A stretch of 64,000 nucleotides of DNA, taken from the NCBI RefSeq assembly GCF_000204055.1, contig NW_006768765.1, positions 1,470,236-1,534,235 on the forward strand, read 5' to 3'. The DNA comes from Melampsora larici-populina 98AG31. Its lineage: Eukaryota; Basidiomycota; Pucciniomycetes; Pucciniales; Melampsoraceae. Shown here piece by piece: positions 1-11,844 of this stretch (positions are counted from its first letter, which is position 1; every line of letters begins with the position of its first letter). The notes beneath the pieces were generated by a model. The model saw only the letters and a program-made list of their open reading frames with translations, was not told the origin of the DNA and made no database searches. The position numbers and the translations under genes were made by a program.

Positions 1-1701
1 GGGTATGAGTAGAGTACACTCAGACTCATACCTGCATCCCTGGGTAATGGTCTCGGCCTCGGCCGGTTCCTGTGACGATTTCAAAGGTTTCGTCACCTGA
101 ACCGCCCAGGAAGGTGTGGAACCGGTTTCGCCGAACCGATTCGCACACCGTTCCACCACCGCTTCTGGAACGAGTTGCATATCAGCAACCGTTTGAGAAC
201 GGCTGCTGAGGCGGTGGTGGAGCTGTTTTGTTCGACACCGATTGCAATCGGTGGGGAGCTGTCAATATATGAACAGTGACCGTATGAAAATGGTCACAAG
301 GGATGAAAGTTATCTTTTAAAAAACAACTCACACTGATTGATTGTGCCACAGATAAGGTCACAATCGATCTGATTCACCATTTGTTGAACAAAGCACTGC
401 CAGCAAAAAGGCATTGTCCTTCACAAGCAGCACGTGCAAAAACATGTACATACTCAGATTTTCAATCGATCGATTTCATGTTTCAGACCTGCAGGGTGAA
501 GTCACAACCCATATATTATTTATACGCGTCATTTATTTGAAGCTGATGCTGCTTTGGCTCTATATTGATTTCTTCGAAACATAACAGGACCTGGTAACTT
601 TTCGGATCCAGATTCGAAAACAGTAGGATACAGAGCGGTGGTCATCAACTTACGGAGGTTCTGTAGATCTGGTGAGGCTGATTTAATTGTCTTTGTTTGG
701 TTGAGATAAACTTAACATCCTGCTGATCCATTAAATGAACTTGTACGCAAATCATCATCAGGAGGCCTTTTTGATACCTCGAAAAGTAGCCAGGTCCAAT
801 TTGAGGTTTGGTTACCTGTGGAGGACTGGAGTGGTAGATTTGCATTTGTTGGGAATGGTGGAGCTCAGCAACTTGATCATTTACATAATGAAGGTATTGA
901 GGAACAAATCGGTTAATGATTTGGAAGCAAACCTATATGACAAAGGGTAGTATCACATTGTGGTCTGCATGGTGTAGTGGTGAAAGCCTCTGTGGCCATG
1001 GCCAAGACCTTTGCTTGTTTTTGAGCCTGTGTTCTAGCCCCACTGCTTGATTGTCTTTTTGGCCAATTCCACGCCGTACCCTCAGAATGTTCCAGGAACG
1101 GCTTTGGGAACCGGAGGGAGCGGTGCTGACGGATCTTCCAAAGTCGTTCCTGGAACGCTGCAGGCCTCGTTCCAGGGACTGTGTTTAGCGGTCACCAAGG
1201 CAGTTTGCTTGCACCGCCAAAAACGGTGATGGAAACCGTGTTCGTGCGGTCCCATCTGAGATCGTCTCAGAAACGACACAGATAGTTTAAAACCGTGACG
1301 GCAGGAAAACGGTTTCGAAAACCGTTTTCTTGCCGTAGGTTTACCCCCTGGTGTACATTCCACCACTCATCCTCTTCTGATTCTCAACTGCAAGACAAAG
1401 TACACAGACAAAGCCAGAGATTTCATGGAAGTGAAGGGGGCCTGCAAAAACAAGGCATCACAGGAATACTGGGATTTGTTCAGGCTTGAAAGAACTTGTG
1501 GAGTTTTTCATAGCAATTCAAAAAAGAACAGGGCTGAATAGGGTTGAATGGTTTAGCCACAATCCACACATATGGCTCCCAATCCTGACATGATCAGGGT
1601 GCGAAATCAGCATGCCTTTATGAGGTGTTGGAGTGCGCCTATGCGCTACAACAAGTCACCATCGAAGTTCTTTTGTTCCAACATCAAAAGTAAACAGCTT
1701 C
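1..1701. other. No gene seen; short inverted-repeat-rich sequence
   Basis: I see no convincing coding region here. Around 60-230 and 1080-1360 the sequence is unusually rich in short self-complementary pieces, such as GTTCCAGGAAC-like and AACGGTTT/AAACCGTT motifs. These could be ends of an old DNA transposon, but I cannot pair the termini or find a duplication. The ORFs in the interval are short and unrelated to any family I know. Confidence 0.4.
968..1052 (+). other. Possible decayed tRNA-like / SINE head
   Basis: TGGTGTAGTGG near 970 resembles a pol III A box, and GTGTTCTAGCCCC about 60 bases downstream resembles a B box. No clean cloverleaf with a paired acceptor stem can be drawn by eye, so at most this is a degenerate tRNA-derived SINE head or chance. 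Confidence 0.15.
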
Positions 1702-2741
1702 ATGACGATCACATACACCAGCATTCCGAATAGCCCAGATCGGCCACAGACCTCACTCAAACGTGGTTGGCTTCCGATCGAACTCGTGTCTCAGATCGTG
1801 GAAATATTCTCCAATCGACTATTTATGGACCAAGAGTGGCAACCTGCATGGCCTGAAAGCATAGGCTATAGCCAACGACCCCTTCCTTTCGCAACGGTCT
1901 ACCTGCGAACTCCTCGGCTTGCGATTGGTTTGCAAAAGTTGGGCTGCAGTCCCTCCCATCTGCTTCCGCACGGTTTGGTCATATGATTCCTCCATTGGCC
2001 CATCAACAAGCCCAGTGTCGTTGCTGGATGTCTTGTCCTTCGTCAAGCGGCTTGCATTCAAAGACGTATGGTTGTCGAAGTCAGAGTCCGAACAATTTCT
2101 TCGCAATCAACACTACCGTTGGATGTATTCGGGTGATGGGCCGCCCGTTTCCCAAACACGCAGACATGTAGCTCCAGATCTGATGCCATATTCCACGATA
2201 ACCACGGATCAGGTAATAGAACTGATCAAGTTGATCGGTCAGAACGCAACAGAGCTCCATCTGACAGTGACTGGCTCAATTCTCACCAGCACTTGTGAAA
2301 GCTTTGAAGAGCATTGAAAGTCTGAAAACACTGGATATTCAAGAAGGAGGCCAATATCAAAGAAATAGTGGCCATGGTCCTCAAGCGTTGTCTGATCTTC
2401 TTGCTGTTACTTCCAACCTCGAATGCTCAATCCTCCACGACTACAATCTGGAAAATTTGACATTGTCATCCACGACCGTTTCAAAACTAAAACCTCTCAC
2501 CCTCATTGATTGCTTATGGGCTAAAAACCTTAAAACGATTGCTGATATATGTGCTCTGGCCACAAACATCATTTTGAAGTCTTGTGGGTTTTGGGTTGGG
2601 GACCCTGATTTTGATCACATGGACAATCCTTGGGAAATGGCAAAAATATTCCAATCCAGCCTGAAGACAAGTGAAGTTCTGTCATATACCTCAATTATGG
2701 ATAACTTGCTGTGGGAGATTGTTTGTCTTGAATTTCTGTGA
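1702..2741 (+). pseudogene. F-box-like protein, frameshifted
   Basis: Three frames must be joined to read this gene. The first, from the ATG at 1702, contains WLPIELVSQIVEIF, which resembles the first half of an F-box. After a frame change near 1880-1915 the second frame reads LRLVCKSWAAVPP, the usual second half of an F-box (RLVCKSW). The text then continues as leucine-rich sequence to about 2317. A further frame change near 2295-2310 leads to a third frame with leucine-rich text (IESLKTLDIQ, LTLIDCLWAKNL). F-box proteins recruit substrates to SCF ubiquitin ligases through Skp1; LRR-type F-box families are large in many basidiomycetes. Two frameshifts make it a likely pseudogene, although an unrecognised short intron could explain one of them. 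The 3' end is uncertain; text up to 3157 could belong to it. Confidence 0.5.
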
Positions 2742-3290
2742 CTTGGAGTTTTACAAGAATTGAACCACTCTCAATATCATCCAGATGAACCTGTGGGGTG
2801 TTGGCCAATCTTTTGGTAAATCCAAACATTTGTTCAGCCAATTGATCATGGGCAACTTTTTTGGAGATTGACTTTAAAACATACTCCATGCAATTGGTGG
2901 ACACCTTGTTGGAAACCACCCAAACTTTGGTGTTGGTGTTTACCAGATCACGCAAGAAAAAACAGAAATTGGATCATAAGCTGGTCAAAGGCTTGAAGGT
3001 GCATGGAATTCATTGTTGTTACATTCCCAAAGTAAAACATGATGGAATCTTGGTCAGTCAATCTTTATGGTACAGGACAGTACATTCTATAAATGCTCAC
3101 GCTCCTAATTCCAAGGGTGCCACTATACTATACTGGTATAGGTATAGTTGGGTATAGCATAGTTCAAATTTACTCAGTATAGTATAGTTGGAACTATACT
3201 CTCCTCAACTATACTCAGTATAGTATCAATTGATCAAGTATACATGGACAAGGGTTACACAAGTTTTCCATCAGCATGTTCAATTATACT
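2742..3290. other. No clear gene; imperfect TATAGT-rich sequence at the right
   Basis: An open frame at 2861-3157 shows no recognisable family and may be the decayed 3' part of the F-box-like gene. From about 3120 the sequence is full of TATACTATAC/GTATAGTATA pieces in both orientations, a degenerate forerunner of the pentamer array that follows. Confidence 0.35.
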
Positions 3291-3294
3291 GCAC

Positions 3295-3378
3295 AGTATA
3301 GTATAGTATAGTATAGTATAGTATAGTATAGTATAGTATAGTATAGTATAGTATAGTATAGTATAGTATAGTACAGTA
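3295..3378. repeat. (TATAG)n microsatellite, left part
   Basis: About sixteen near-perfect copies of the pentamer TATAG. The array resumes at 3892-3912 after the inserted MITE, so the two stretches were once one array. A minus-strand ORF across it encodes only a low-complexity TILYY repeat and is an artefact. Confidence 0.9.
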
Positions 3379-3891
3379 CAGTCAACCCTGTGCAAATGCA
3401 TACCTGTGCAGATGCATAATTGGCTATTTTGCATAAGGCTTGGGTTCCACCAAGCTGGTGCGGGCCAAAATTCAGATTAATGCATAATATAATACTGAAT
3501 AGCCTTTTGGCAGAAAAATCCATATGTTGGTGGTCATAATGCATAAAGCCCCGGGGCCAGCCCCGGGGCTTCCTGCGATCTGGAAGACAAAAATTTGTCA
3601 AATGAGCAAGCTGTACATTTGTACATCTCATAGAACTTCCTGAACTCGATTTTTAAGGATCATTGTACACATCTACAATACATGCCGCACTCGTTGCCTC
3701 CTTTGAAAGACCCAATACATACAGATAACTTTTTTGGTTTTGTTGAGCGTGGTCATAATGCATATTTTTATGCACTATGACCATAATGCATAAAGTTATG
3801 CATTAACAGAAAACCTGTGCAAATGAATGAACGGTCAAATTGCATAGAAAAACTCGTCCACCCAAATTATGCATTTGCACAGGTTTGACTG
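3379..3891. mobile_element. Tc1/pogo-type MITE, 513 bp
   Basis: The ends are inverted: CAGTCAACCCTGTGCAAATG at the left and CATTTGCACAGGTTTGACTG at the right, differing at about one base. Each end is flanked by TA (3377-3378 and 3892-3893), the Tc1/mariner/pogo target duplication. CAGTCAA-type termini are typical of pogo/Fot elements. Inside are several GCATAAT/ATTATGC copies and a palindromic GGGGCC/CCGGGG block near 3550-3570. There is no transposase, so it is non-autonomous. It landed in the TATAG array, a run of TA targets. Confidence 0.8.
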
Positions 3892-3912
3892 TATAGTATA
3901 GTATAGTATAGT
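3892..3912. repeat. (TATAG)n microsatellite, right part
   Basis: Continuation of the pentamer array interrupted by the MITE. Confidence 0.8.
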
Positions 3913-4203
3913 GGCAGCCTTGCTAATTCCCTATTTATCTCTAGGAATTGGATTTAAGATTCAATGGGCCATTGGAATAAGTTGACATACTTGCTTTGTA
4001 ACTCACTATCAACTGATTACAGTGCTTCAAGAATCCTTTGGTTTATTTGGCAGTCTTTTTTTCCAAGTTTTGGACAAAACTCGGAAAAAACTCATTTGGA
4101 CAGTCCAATTTAGACAGATTTTAGTACAAAGTTGGTTTTAGCAAGGGTTTTGGACATTTATTTTGTTTTCCTGTGTCAAAAAAAACCAAAGGATTCTTGA
4201 AGC

Positions 4204-7200
4204 AACACCGAGACAGCAGCGCTCGGGATAGCGCTAGCGTAGAGTTAGCGTAACTCTAAGCGCAAAGCTATCTGATAGCGTTACGCCTGTCATAAGAGTT
4301 ACGCTGTCGGATCCTCGTAACGGTTTTTTTATAGAGGAGTTACGTTAGCATCCCGGGTTAACGGGTTTTTTTTTTTTATAGTTACGCATCGGCCCCGTAA
4401 CCCGTAACCGTAACGGTTTAGCGCGTCTGCATAAGTAAGCAGGGGGTGGCCCTCGCCCAATCCAGCTCGTGTACAACACCATCACCATCAAATCCAGATC
4501 GAACATGTTCCAGGATCGACACAAGGGGAAGAGGCACAAGGAGCACGTCCTCATGAAGGAGCTATATCATTATGTTTTGCTGGTGAGTCCAAAGTCACAC
4601 ATCCCCTCTAAAACTTTTCCTTCAATTTGATTTGAATTTCCATCTTACTCATTTCCTCAAATTCACTTCTCGATCCTTTTCCACAATCACTATCATCATG
4701 ATTGATCCCTCTCGTCGTTTATTCGTTGGTATCTTTTTCCAGATGTTCAACTATATCTTCCTACAATTATCGGTCATGCCTTCTACCAGTTCACAATCCC
4801 AAATCAGCCTCTCCTCATCCCAGCGTGTTAACTCAACCACTACTCCTAGTCGATCATCACAAAGGAATCGAACTGCTGTTTCCAATCCTGGCATGGTGTC
4901 TCCCTGTCCTGACGGTCGTCGTAGAGTTTCTGTCGAGCATGCACCCAAACCGACCTCGAAGAAGTCTAAGAGCAGATCTATGGTTGTTGAATCGGCTGAC
5001 GAGGCAGACCAGGCAGGCGAGGAATCTTCAAGTGATTCTCCTCAAATCGTCAAACCACCTGCAAAGAAGTCAAAAAAAAACAAGACTGATAATACAAAGA
5101 AGACCACCACGGACAACGAAGTAAGATTTTGACTCACCATCTTGCCATATCTCTCTTTCCAACGCAAATTCCTCTTCAAACCTGACAGATCTCTTCCAAG
5201 CAGGTCACCAAAGCGATCATTGTAGCTGATTCCGACAAAGAAAATCGCCGAGTTCCAAAACGGAAAAGGAAACACGTTGAGATCGACAAGAACGAGGAAA
5301 ATGCAGCACTACTAGACTACTACGGCCCACCTTTTCACAGCAAGCCGGAAGATGTAAGTGTACTTTTCTTTCACTATTTTTGTCCATCCATCATCATCCA
5401 CAGATCACACAACTGACCTACATATTCTCTCCTTAGGATCGGACGCTAAGACCATTAGGATATCCCTGCAAATTTTGCTCCCGGGACAAATCCAACCCCG
5501 TTCGAGTCAGTCACAGCAACCCACATGGTAATTTGAAGGCTCATCGAGATGGATCAACTCAGGCTGGTCGTTCAACCATTGGCTGCCCAGGACGACTCCA
5601 AGCAAAAGCTCAAGGTTTTAACATTCCCCCTTCAGTGGCCAAAGTAATTGCCCAAGGAGAGGCTGAATGAAAGAAGAATGGCCCACTCGATGCATTTGTC
5701 ACCAAAACCAAGGTATCAAAGTATGACAATCTAACTTTCAATCAGGGAATGTGCATATGGCTGGTTCGTCAATCCTTGCCGTGGTCTAGACTTCAAGATG
5801 CATGGCTTCGTGCCTGTATCAATTACATTCGCCCAGAAGCCAAGCTCTATGGCAGGCATTGGGCAGCGCTTGAGGCAAAACACCTCAACTTGTCCATGAA
5901 AGCACAAGTTTTCAAGGAATTAAAGGTATGTAATTGAATCAGTATTATTTTTGAAAACAAAGAACAATACTGATTATTTATCAATACCAATTATATAGGG
6001 ATTGACCTCGAAATTCTCGATGCAGCATGACGTGTGGACATCAAAAGGCAACCGACACGGATTCATTGGGGCGAATGTCACCTTCATTGATTCAACATGG
6101 AAGTATGTATCTTGGCATCTTACACTGAAGGTAGTAGCCTGGGAGCACCGAGGTGTTTGGTTAGCGGAACCTTTGGCGAATGTCTTGATCAAGCATGATC
6201 TTGTCGATAAGATAAGTACACTTTATCATCATCTTATTCCCTCAAACTCATTCTTATTCCACTTATTACATTTACTAATTCTTTCTTTTTGGATCACACT
6301 TGCTTAGCCAGACAACTGACTCGGGATCGAATAACAAGACAATGGCCACCAAATTACATCGGCAGTTTACCGAGCATTCTGGTTCAATTTCCGACTATTC
6401 CTGGGATCCGGAGAAGATGCACATCTTCTGCTTCTGCCACAAACTCGCCCTGATCGTTGGATCAGGATTGACAGCTCTCGGTCTCAAGACGCCTCCACCT
6501 CGCAAGGCCAAGACTGCCAATCGAGGACGATTTCCTGCCGTTTGCACCACTGTAGTTGAAGAAGAAGAGCCCGAAGACTCACGAGCTGGTGACGGACCTG
6601 TTGTGGAGGTGGCTGATGTTCCAACTGCCCCTGAGCCTACTGAAGAAATGAATTCAGATGTCAAACACAACCTCCAAGAGTTAGAAGAAGAAGAGTCAAG
6701 TAATTTAGAGGATCGAGTGGAAGCAGCCTTAGCAGATGCAGCAGTGGAAGTGGACGATGAGCTGGATTGGGACGCCGCCGATGCCGAAGACGCAGCGAAC
6801 CCCCTGCTAATAGTTGATGATGTTGCCCCAACTCATCGAAGGGAAGCAAATAAACTGAACTACATTCTAGAAAAGGTGAATTTTACTTCCTTTACTTTTA
6901 TTTACTTCAATCATTGCTCATCAACATCATCTGTGCTCTATCCCAGCTCGACTTTGGGATACGGCGTATCACACGCTCCTCATCGTGGCGGAATGAATTC
7001 CAATGAGTTATGAAGGCTCGTGGTTTATCACTTGGTTCTCTCATCGCTGGCTACGGAATACGATGGAACATAAAGTATATTAGCCGTCATAAGGCATGGT
7101 TGGCACACGAGGTAAATTTCTTCCCAAATCATTACTTTGTTTCCCTTTGTTAAACATTCAATCTAACAAACATTTTCATTTTTCGATTCAACTACAGGTG

Positions 7201-8647
7201 ATAGACCAGCTGTTAAAGGAGGACCTCGAACATGTACGCTCCAAGTTTAAACGACCTCGCAAGGATGGTAAATCTCATGGCTACTTCCATGAGATCACCA
7301 TAAGCCCATCTGAATGGGCCTCGGTTCAGGAACTCAATACCGAGCTTGAGGTAAGTATCTTGATCCATCTCGTGTTTTTGCATGTCCTTCTTCAATTTGA
7401 ATCTCACATATGCAAATGTTATTCCAGCCGTTTCTGTCCATAACCAAACAGATGGAAGGGAATAGTCCAACGGGGGCAATGGTGATCCCTCAATATGTTG
7501 AACTACAAGCAAAGTTGTGATCTCGGGAATCAAAACTGTCACACACCGATGCCCTATACCCAATGCTGGCCGCCATGATCTCAAAGCTACAAATATACTT
7601 GGACGAGGCCCTTGGCTGTGAAACGCTTGTGGTGGCTACACTGTGCCACCCTGCCTTTTGACTCAAATTCTTCGAGCGATTCTTTGAAAAGACTTCATCA
7701 ACATACATTAATGCAGAACACACTTTTAATAGAATATTCAAGGATTACCAGCTTAAATCAAACCAGAAGAAGACATCAACTGCTGCTATGGACAAAGAAG
7801 ATAGCTCTCGTCCTCCATCAAGCTCAACAATGTTTGACTTGTACAGCGACAACGAGGATGAAGACGAAGACCTCGGGGATGACTCGCAGGTGAAAGATTA
7901 CATTCGAGGTGCTGTTCGTATGAAAGAACCCGAATACAAACGTGACGATCCAAATGAATCGCTGCGTTGGTGGTCGGTGAGTCAGCTAATGTTTCTTGAT
8001 TTCCTTCCCCACGATACCTCATCTCATCTCCCTGTTGCTTTGCGGACTCCAGGTGAATTGCAGCCGATTTCCAATCATTGCTCTCATGGCACGCGATTAT
8101 TTGGCGTGTTCAGGCTCTTCAGCAGGGCCGGAGCGCACATTCTCGGCAGCGGCTGATGTGTGTTCAGCCAGCCGAGGCGGTCTTGCGCCTATTACCATCG
8201 AACGCTCGGTCTCAACTCATATGTGGCTAGTGGAAATGGTGCCTTTGGGTGATGAATTCTGCAGTGTTGCCGAGTTTGTTAGGGTCAAGGATTTCTTATG
8301 ATTTATTTTGTTTTTTATTTTCAATGTTTTTCTTTTTCATTTCCTTTTGTTACATTAATATAGCTAGATGATTATAATGGGAATTTTAGGTGGTGCTTCT
8401 TGGTTTTTTTTTGGTGTCTCGTCGATTTTTTTTGACGACGATAGCGCGCAGCAGTAGCGATAACGTAACGCTTATCGCCGCGCATCAGACTGCCGATAGC
8501 GCCTGAAAAACACACGAGTTACGCTATCTAGATAGCGTAACTCTATGGAGGTACGTTATCGCCGAGGGAAATTTCCCAATAACTGATAACGCTACGCAGC
8601 ACGCAACTTGCCGGGTTGCGCGGCGTTGCGCTGCTATCTCAGTGTTG
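4204..8647 (+). mobile_element. hAT DNA transposon, decayed, about 4.4 kb
   Basis: The ends are AACACCGAGACAGCAGCG (4204 on) and its near-perfect inverse CGCTGCTATCTCAGTGTTG (to 8647). Both are flanked by the 8-bp direct repeat CTTGAAGC (4196-4203 and 8648-8655), the duplication length expected for hAT. Both subterminal regions (4210-4345 and 8435-8600) are dense in GATAGCG, GTTACGCTA and AGAGTTACG motifs in both orientations, as expected for hAT transposase-binding arrays. The element encodes the hAT transposase relic described separately. Confidence 0.85.
4776..8301 (+). pseudogene. hAT transposase, multi-exon, inactivated
   Basis: Reading order: a serine-rich, lysine-rich N-terminus (NLS-like) from the ATG at 4776; a BED-type finger near 5460-5560 (CKFC followed by HGNLKAHRDG); the start of the RNase H-like core near 6002 (QHDVWTSKGNRHGF, first catalytic Asp region); TTDSGSNNKTM near 6306-6345; HIFCFCHKLALIVG near 6420-6460; an acidic insertion; ITRSSSWRNEF and LGSLIAGYGIRW near 6965-7075; and the C-terminal dimerisation segment MARDYLACSGSSAGPERTFS near 8084-8150. 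Introns with GT-AG ends separate the pieces, for example 5120-5187 and 5353-5436. In-frame TGA stops at 5668, 7004, 7518 and 7659 interrupt otherwise conserved text; three of the four sit where Arg (CGA) would be natural. The element cannot make full-length transposase. An in-frame upstream ATG at 4632 is a possible alternative start. Confidence 0.8.
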
Positions 8648-8661
8648 CTTGAAGCACTGTA

Positions 8662-9957
8662 GTATAGATTTGGTGAGCTAGTGACTTTTTGGACGATGTG
8701 TGATCATAAGCAGTTTATTGTTATGAATGATGATAAGAAAATACTAGTGCCACCATAATTTGGCTAAGAATCTTGGCTGAAGTAAAACTATGTTGAAAAC
8801 AAGCTTATTCTCACTTTCAAAGAGACACCAGATCAAAACAAATGCCCAAAGCCATTCAAGTGCCTAAGATCTGCTTCATTATAGATCACTCCAAGATTGA
8901 CAAGACCCAGGGAGTTCATGGACCAACCAAGGATTGTGAATTGGTACAAAAGCCAAGAGTTTAGAATCCAAAGGTGTTGGAAGACCATTGTAGTGATCAT
9001 CCTGTCAGTTTATAAGACTAAACACACCTGCAGAGGATGGGGCTACCTGAGTACAAACTTGGTCTCAAAGAGATGTATTTTGATCCTTTTACCTTTCACA
9101 GATCAGATATTTGTAAAATGTGTTATTGTTCATATTCAGATTCAGGAATAGACAATGAGTTTGAGTTTATTTGTATCAAGAATATCAGGATATTCACTTT
9201 GTGGTTGAACTTTCTACACTTCTTCTGTAAAGTTTTTCTTATCTGTTTTGTGGCTAGCAAAAGTAGCTTAGATGAGATATGATCTCTTGCAGCTGTTGCA
9301 CATCTGCAAAGGTCACCTCCAATTTGGTTTTTTTTCGATCATGACATGATCATCATCAAACTTTTCTCCTTGGGGAGGGTTGCAAACCTGTTTGGATTAT
9401 TTGGATCCTAAGGGTGGAATTGGAATAGCTTAAAACAACAATAATGATTTAGGATTGGGTATAAGATCAAAGGTTGACAGATAAGGCAAATCTCTTCAAT
9501 TCTGAGTAAAATAGAAGACTGGTCAATCACTGCATTTCTTCATTCACAAAGACATCTAGTGCAAAGCCTTCCCAAGGAATTGAAAAAGAGAGGATGCCAA
9601 ATGAGAACTCCCAATTCAATTAAGTGTGAGACATATGTGTTAGTAGTTGAACAACCTCTCCTTCTGTTTTAAAACAATCTTATAATAGATACCCAAGGAT
9701 CTTGATACTGAAATTATCGCAGATTTGTAAGAGCTGAAAAAAGGGAAAAAAGTACTTTTAACACAATTGCATTCATAGAGACAACATTTGTTCATTCTCA
9801 ACTGACAAATAAATAATGCCATGGGTTAAATTGTGTTTCTCCGAGTTGCCCTAGCAATTACCTGAATAATATTACAATATATGGAGGTCTTTCCTCACCC
9901 AAGGAGTTCCCTATGATCCATCAGGAGGACCCATATGCCTAAAGATTCAGATCCTAA
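8662..9957. other. No gene seen
   Basis: AT-rich sequence downstream of GPI3 on the minus strand. Short ORFs near 8900-9280 match no family I recognise. The last few hundred bases probably include the GPI3 3' untranslated region. Confidence 0.4.
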
Positions 9958-11844
9958 TTAGTTCCTTTTCAGTGAAATAAATAAAGAGAGACAGAGACAC
10001 ACTTTTATATAAGCGTCATAATCAAACTCGGGTGCTCTTTCAATCTCATCCCTCGGCATCCACCAATCCAAACATGCCATTAACACATATTGTGCCATCA
10101 AAACCACACACATCACTTTTCCAAACACCACACCTGAGCCATAATGTCTGCAAAGGATTCTTAATTCAATTCTGACTGATATAACCTTTGACAAAAGTAA
10201 CAAAGAAAATAGATAAACCTTCTCAATCGTTCAACCAGCGGACATGGTTCAATTTCCATTGCGTCTCCATAAACTTTCTCTGTTCGAATCGCCACATCTG
10301 CCCAACTATACATACCCTTGACGCGCTCATGAACTTTGATAGGATCATGCTTTCCAGAACAAATAATATCGATTGCCCGATCAATAGCCCTCACAAGATC
10401 TGCAATGGAGTCCTCCTTGAAATATCAGTAATCATATTTGACGCATACATTCATTCGAAATTTCAGTTGAAAAAACATTCACCTTCGACCTCAGGCTGAG
10501 CAAACTCGATCAATCCATCAGGTAAAACCTCAGGGATACCTCCAACATTGGTAGAAACCACAAACAATCCAGCACAAGCTGCTTCAAGGATTGTCATCCC
10601 AAATGCTTCGGTTAGTGAGGTATTTAAGAAGATTTCACCTCTTACTAATAGATCTCTAACTTGATCTGATCGGATTGGTCCTAATAATTCAACTTGATTA
10701 GGTGAAATCACTGATTGATGTTTTTCTTTCATTTGTTCTAGTTCGATCATTTTTGGTCCATCTCCTCCTAGGAAATCAGAAATCATAGAAAAGTAGATTT
10801 CACTCAAGTCAGTTAATGGCAAACATTAGTGGGTAGATGCTCATGTTGTGATGCGCAGTATTGAAAGAAACACCAACCGATCAAAAATTGAACCTCAGGA
10901 TGTGCTGCACACACTTTTGGAATGGCTGCTATCAAAAGATCGATACCCTTTCGATAAGCCAGCCTTGAGACACAAACAATCGTCACTACGAGATCCAAGA
11001 AAAGTAATTCATCAGATCTTGTAAGCATCCAAAATTTAAAAATCGAACTCTTACTCACATGGACCTCCTTTGTATAAAGGTTTTCCTGAGTCCGGCTTAA
11101 AGCTATCGGCAACAATTGCATTCGGGATGACGTAAACCAAATCTGGGTTCAAAAGAGCTCTCAAAACCAAGTTTTCTTTTCTGAGAAATGACAAACAAGT
11201 TGATGAAGATCAATATCAAAGAACTTTCAGTTCCATGAGACGTCAGCTCAGGCTCAAAGAGAACGTACCCAGTATGGCTTACACAAATGACTGCTTCTAT
11301 ATCACTCAGGATACCCTTGACGATTTTATTTCCAGTGACTTCTCCCCATCCACCTCCACCCAAACCAAACAGTGAATGATCGGTGAAGACAGTCCGAATA
11401 CCTACATGTAGGGTTTTCGCATGCATCACTGATTCGAGCCCTAGTGAGCTCATGGCTTGATGAGCATGAAATATTTCGATCCTTTCCCGAATCAAGATAG
11501 TCCGAATCAGAGGTAGACAACAGAATAGGTTAGGAAGTGTCGCAGCAGAACTTGAAAATGGGAGTGTGCCTAGTGGGATATGGTAAACTTTGAGGCCAGC
11601 TGGTAGGTGTCTGATTCCGCATCTGTTACCATAATCATGAGTGATGATAATGACCTATGACGATGATGATGAATTAGCGATTTACCAAACAAAATTGTAC
11701 CTTTGGTAAATGAAAGTTTAACATGAGAGTAGTGCTAGATGACCTAAAACTCACTCTGTGACCCCGTTTTATCAATTTCTGAGCTAAGATATAGATATGA
11801 GATTCGACACCACCGAGGTTGGGGAAAAAGTAATCGGATGCCAT
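9958..11844 (-). CDS. GPI3: GPI-GlcNAc transferase catalytic subunit (PIG-A/Gpi3)
   Basis: Catalytic subunit of the ER-membrane complex that moves GlcNAc from UDP-GlcNAc to phosphatidylinositol, the first step of GPI-anchor synthesis. The start at 11844 gives [18 protein letters not shown], matching the family N-terminus. Later exons read [46 protein letters not shown] and [15 protein letters not shown], then the glycosyltransferase-4 core [32 protein letters not shown] and the EX7E-like [18 protein letters not shown](I)PEVL. The C-terminus ([12 protein letters not shown] then a hydrophobic stretch, then [12 protein letters not shown]) matches the membrane anchor and WW-P signature. I count roughly eight exons with short GT-AG introns; exact junctions are read by eye. 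The last exon may end earlier than the TAA at 9958 if a GTGTGT donor after DAYIK is used. GPI15 lies just upstream on the same strand. Confidence 0.9.

Larger units (their letters stand above)
4020..8659. mobile_element. Tc1/mariner-type MITE split by a hAT element
   Basis: The left terminus reads CAGTGCTTCAAGAATCCTTT (4020-4039). The inverse complement is reassembled from AAAGGATTCTTGAAGC (4188-4203) and GCACTG (8654-8659). TA flanks both ends (4018-4019 and 8660-8661). Without the hAT insertion the MITE is about 190 bp. It has no coding capacity. Confidence 0.75.

Noticed and set aside
3284..3631. Minus-strand ORF over the TATAG array
   Set aside because: The apparent protein is a microsatellite translation (TILYY repeats) and overlaps a MITE.
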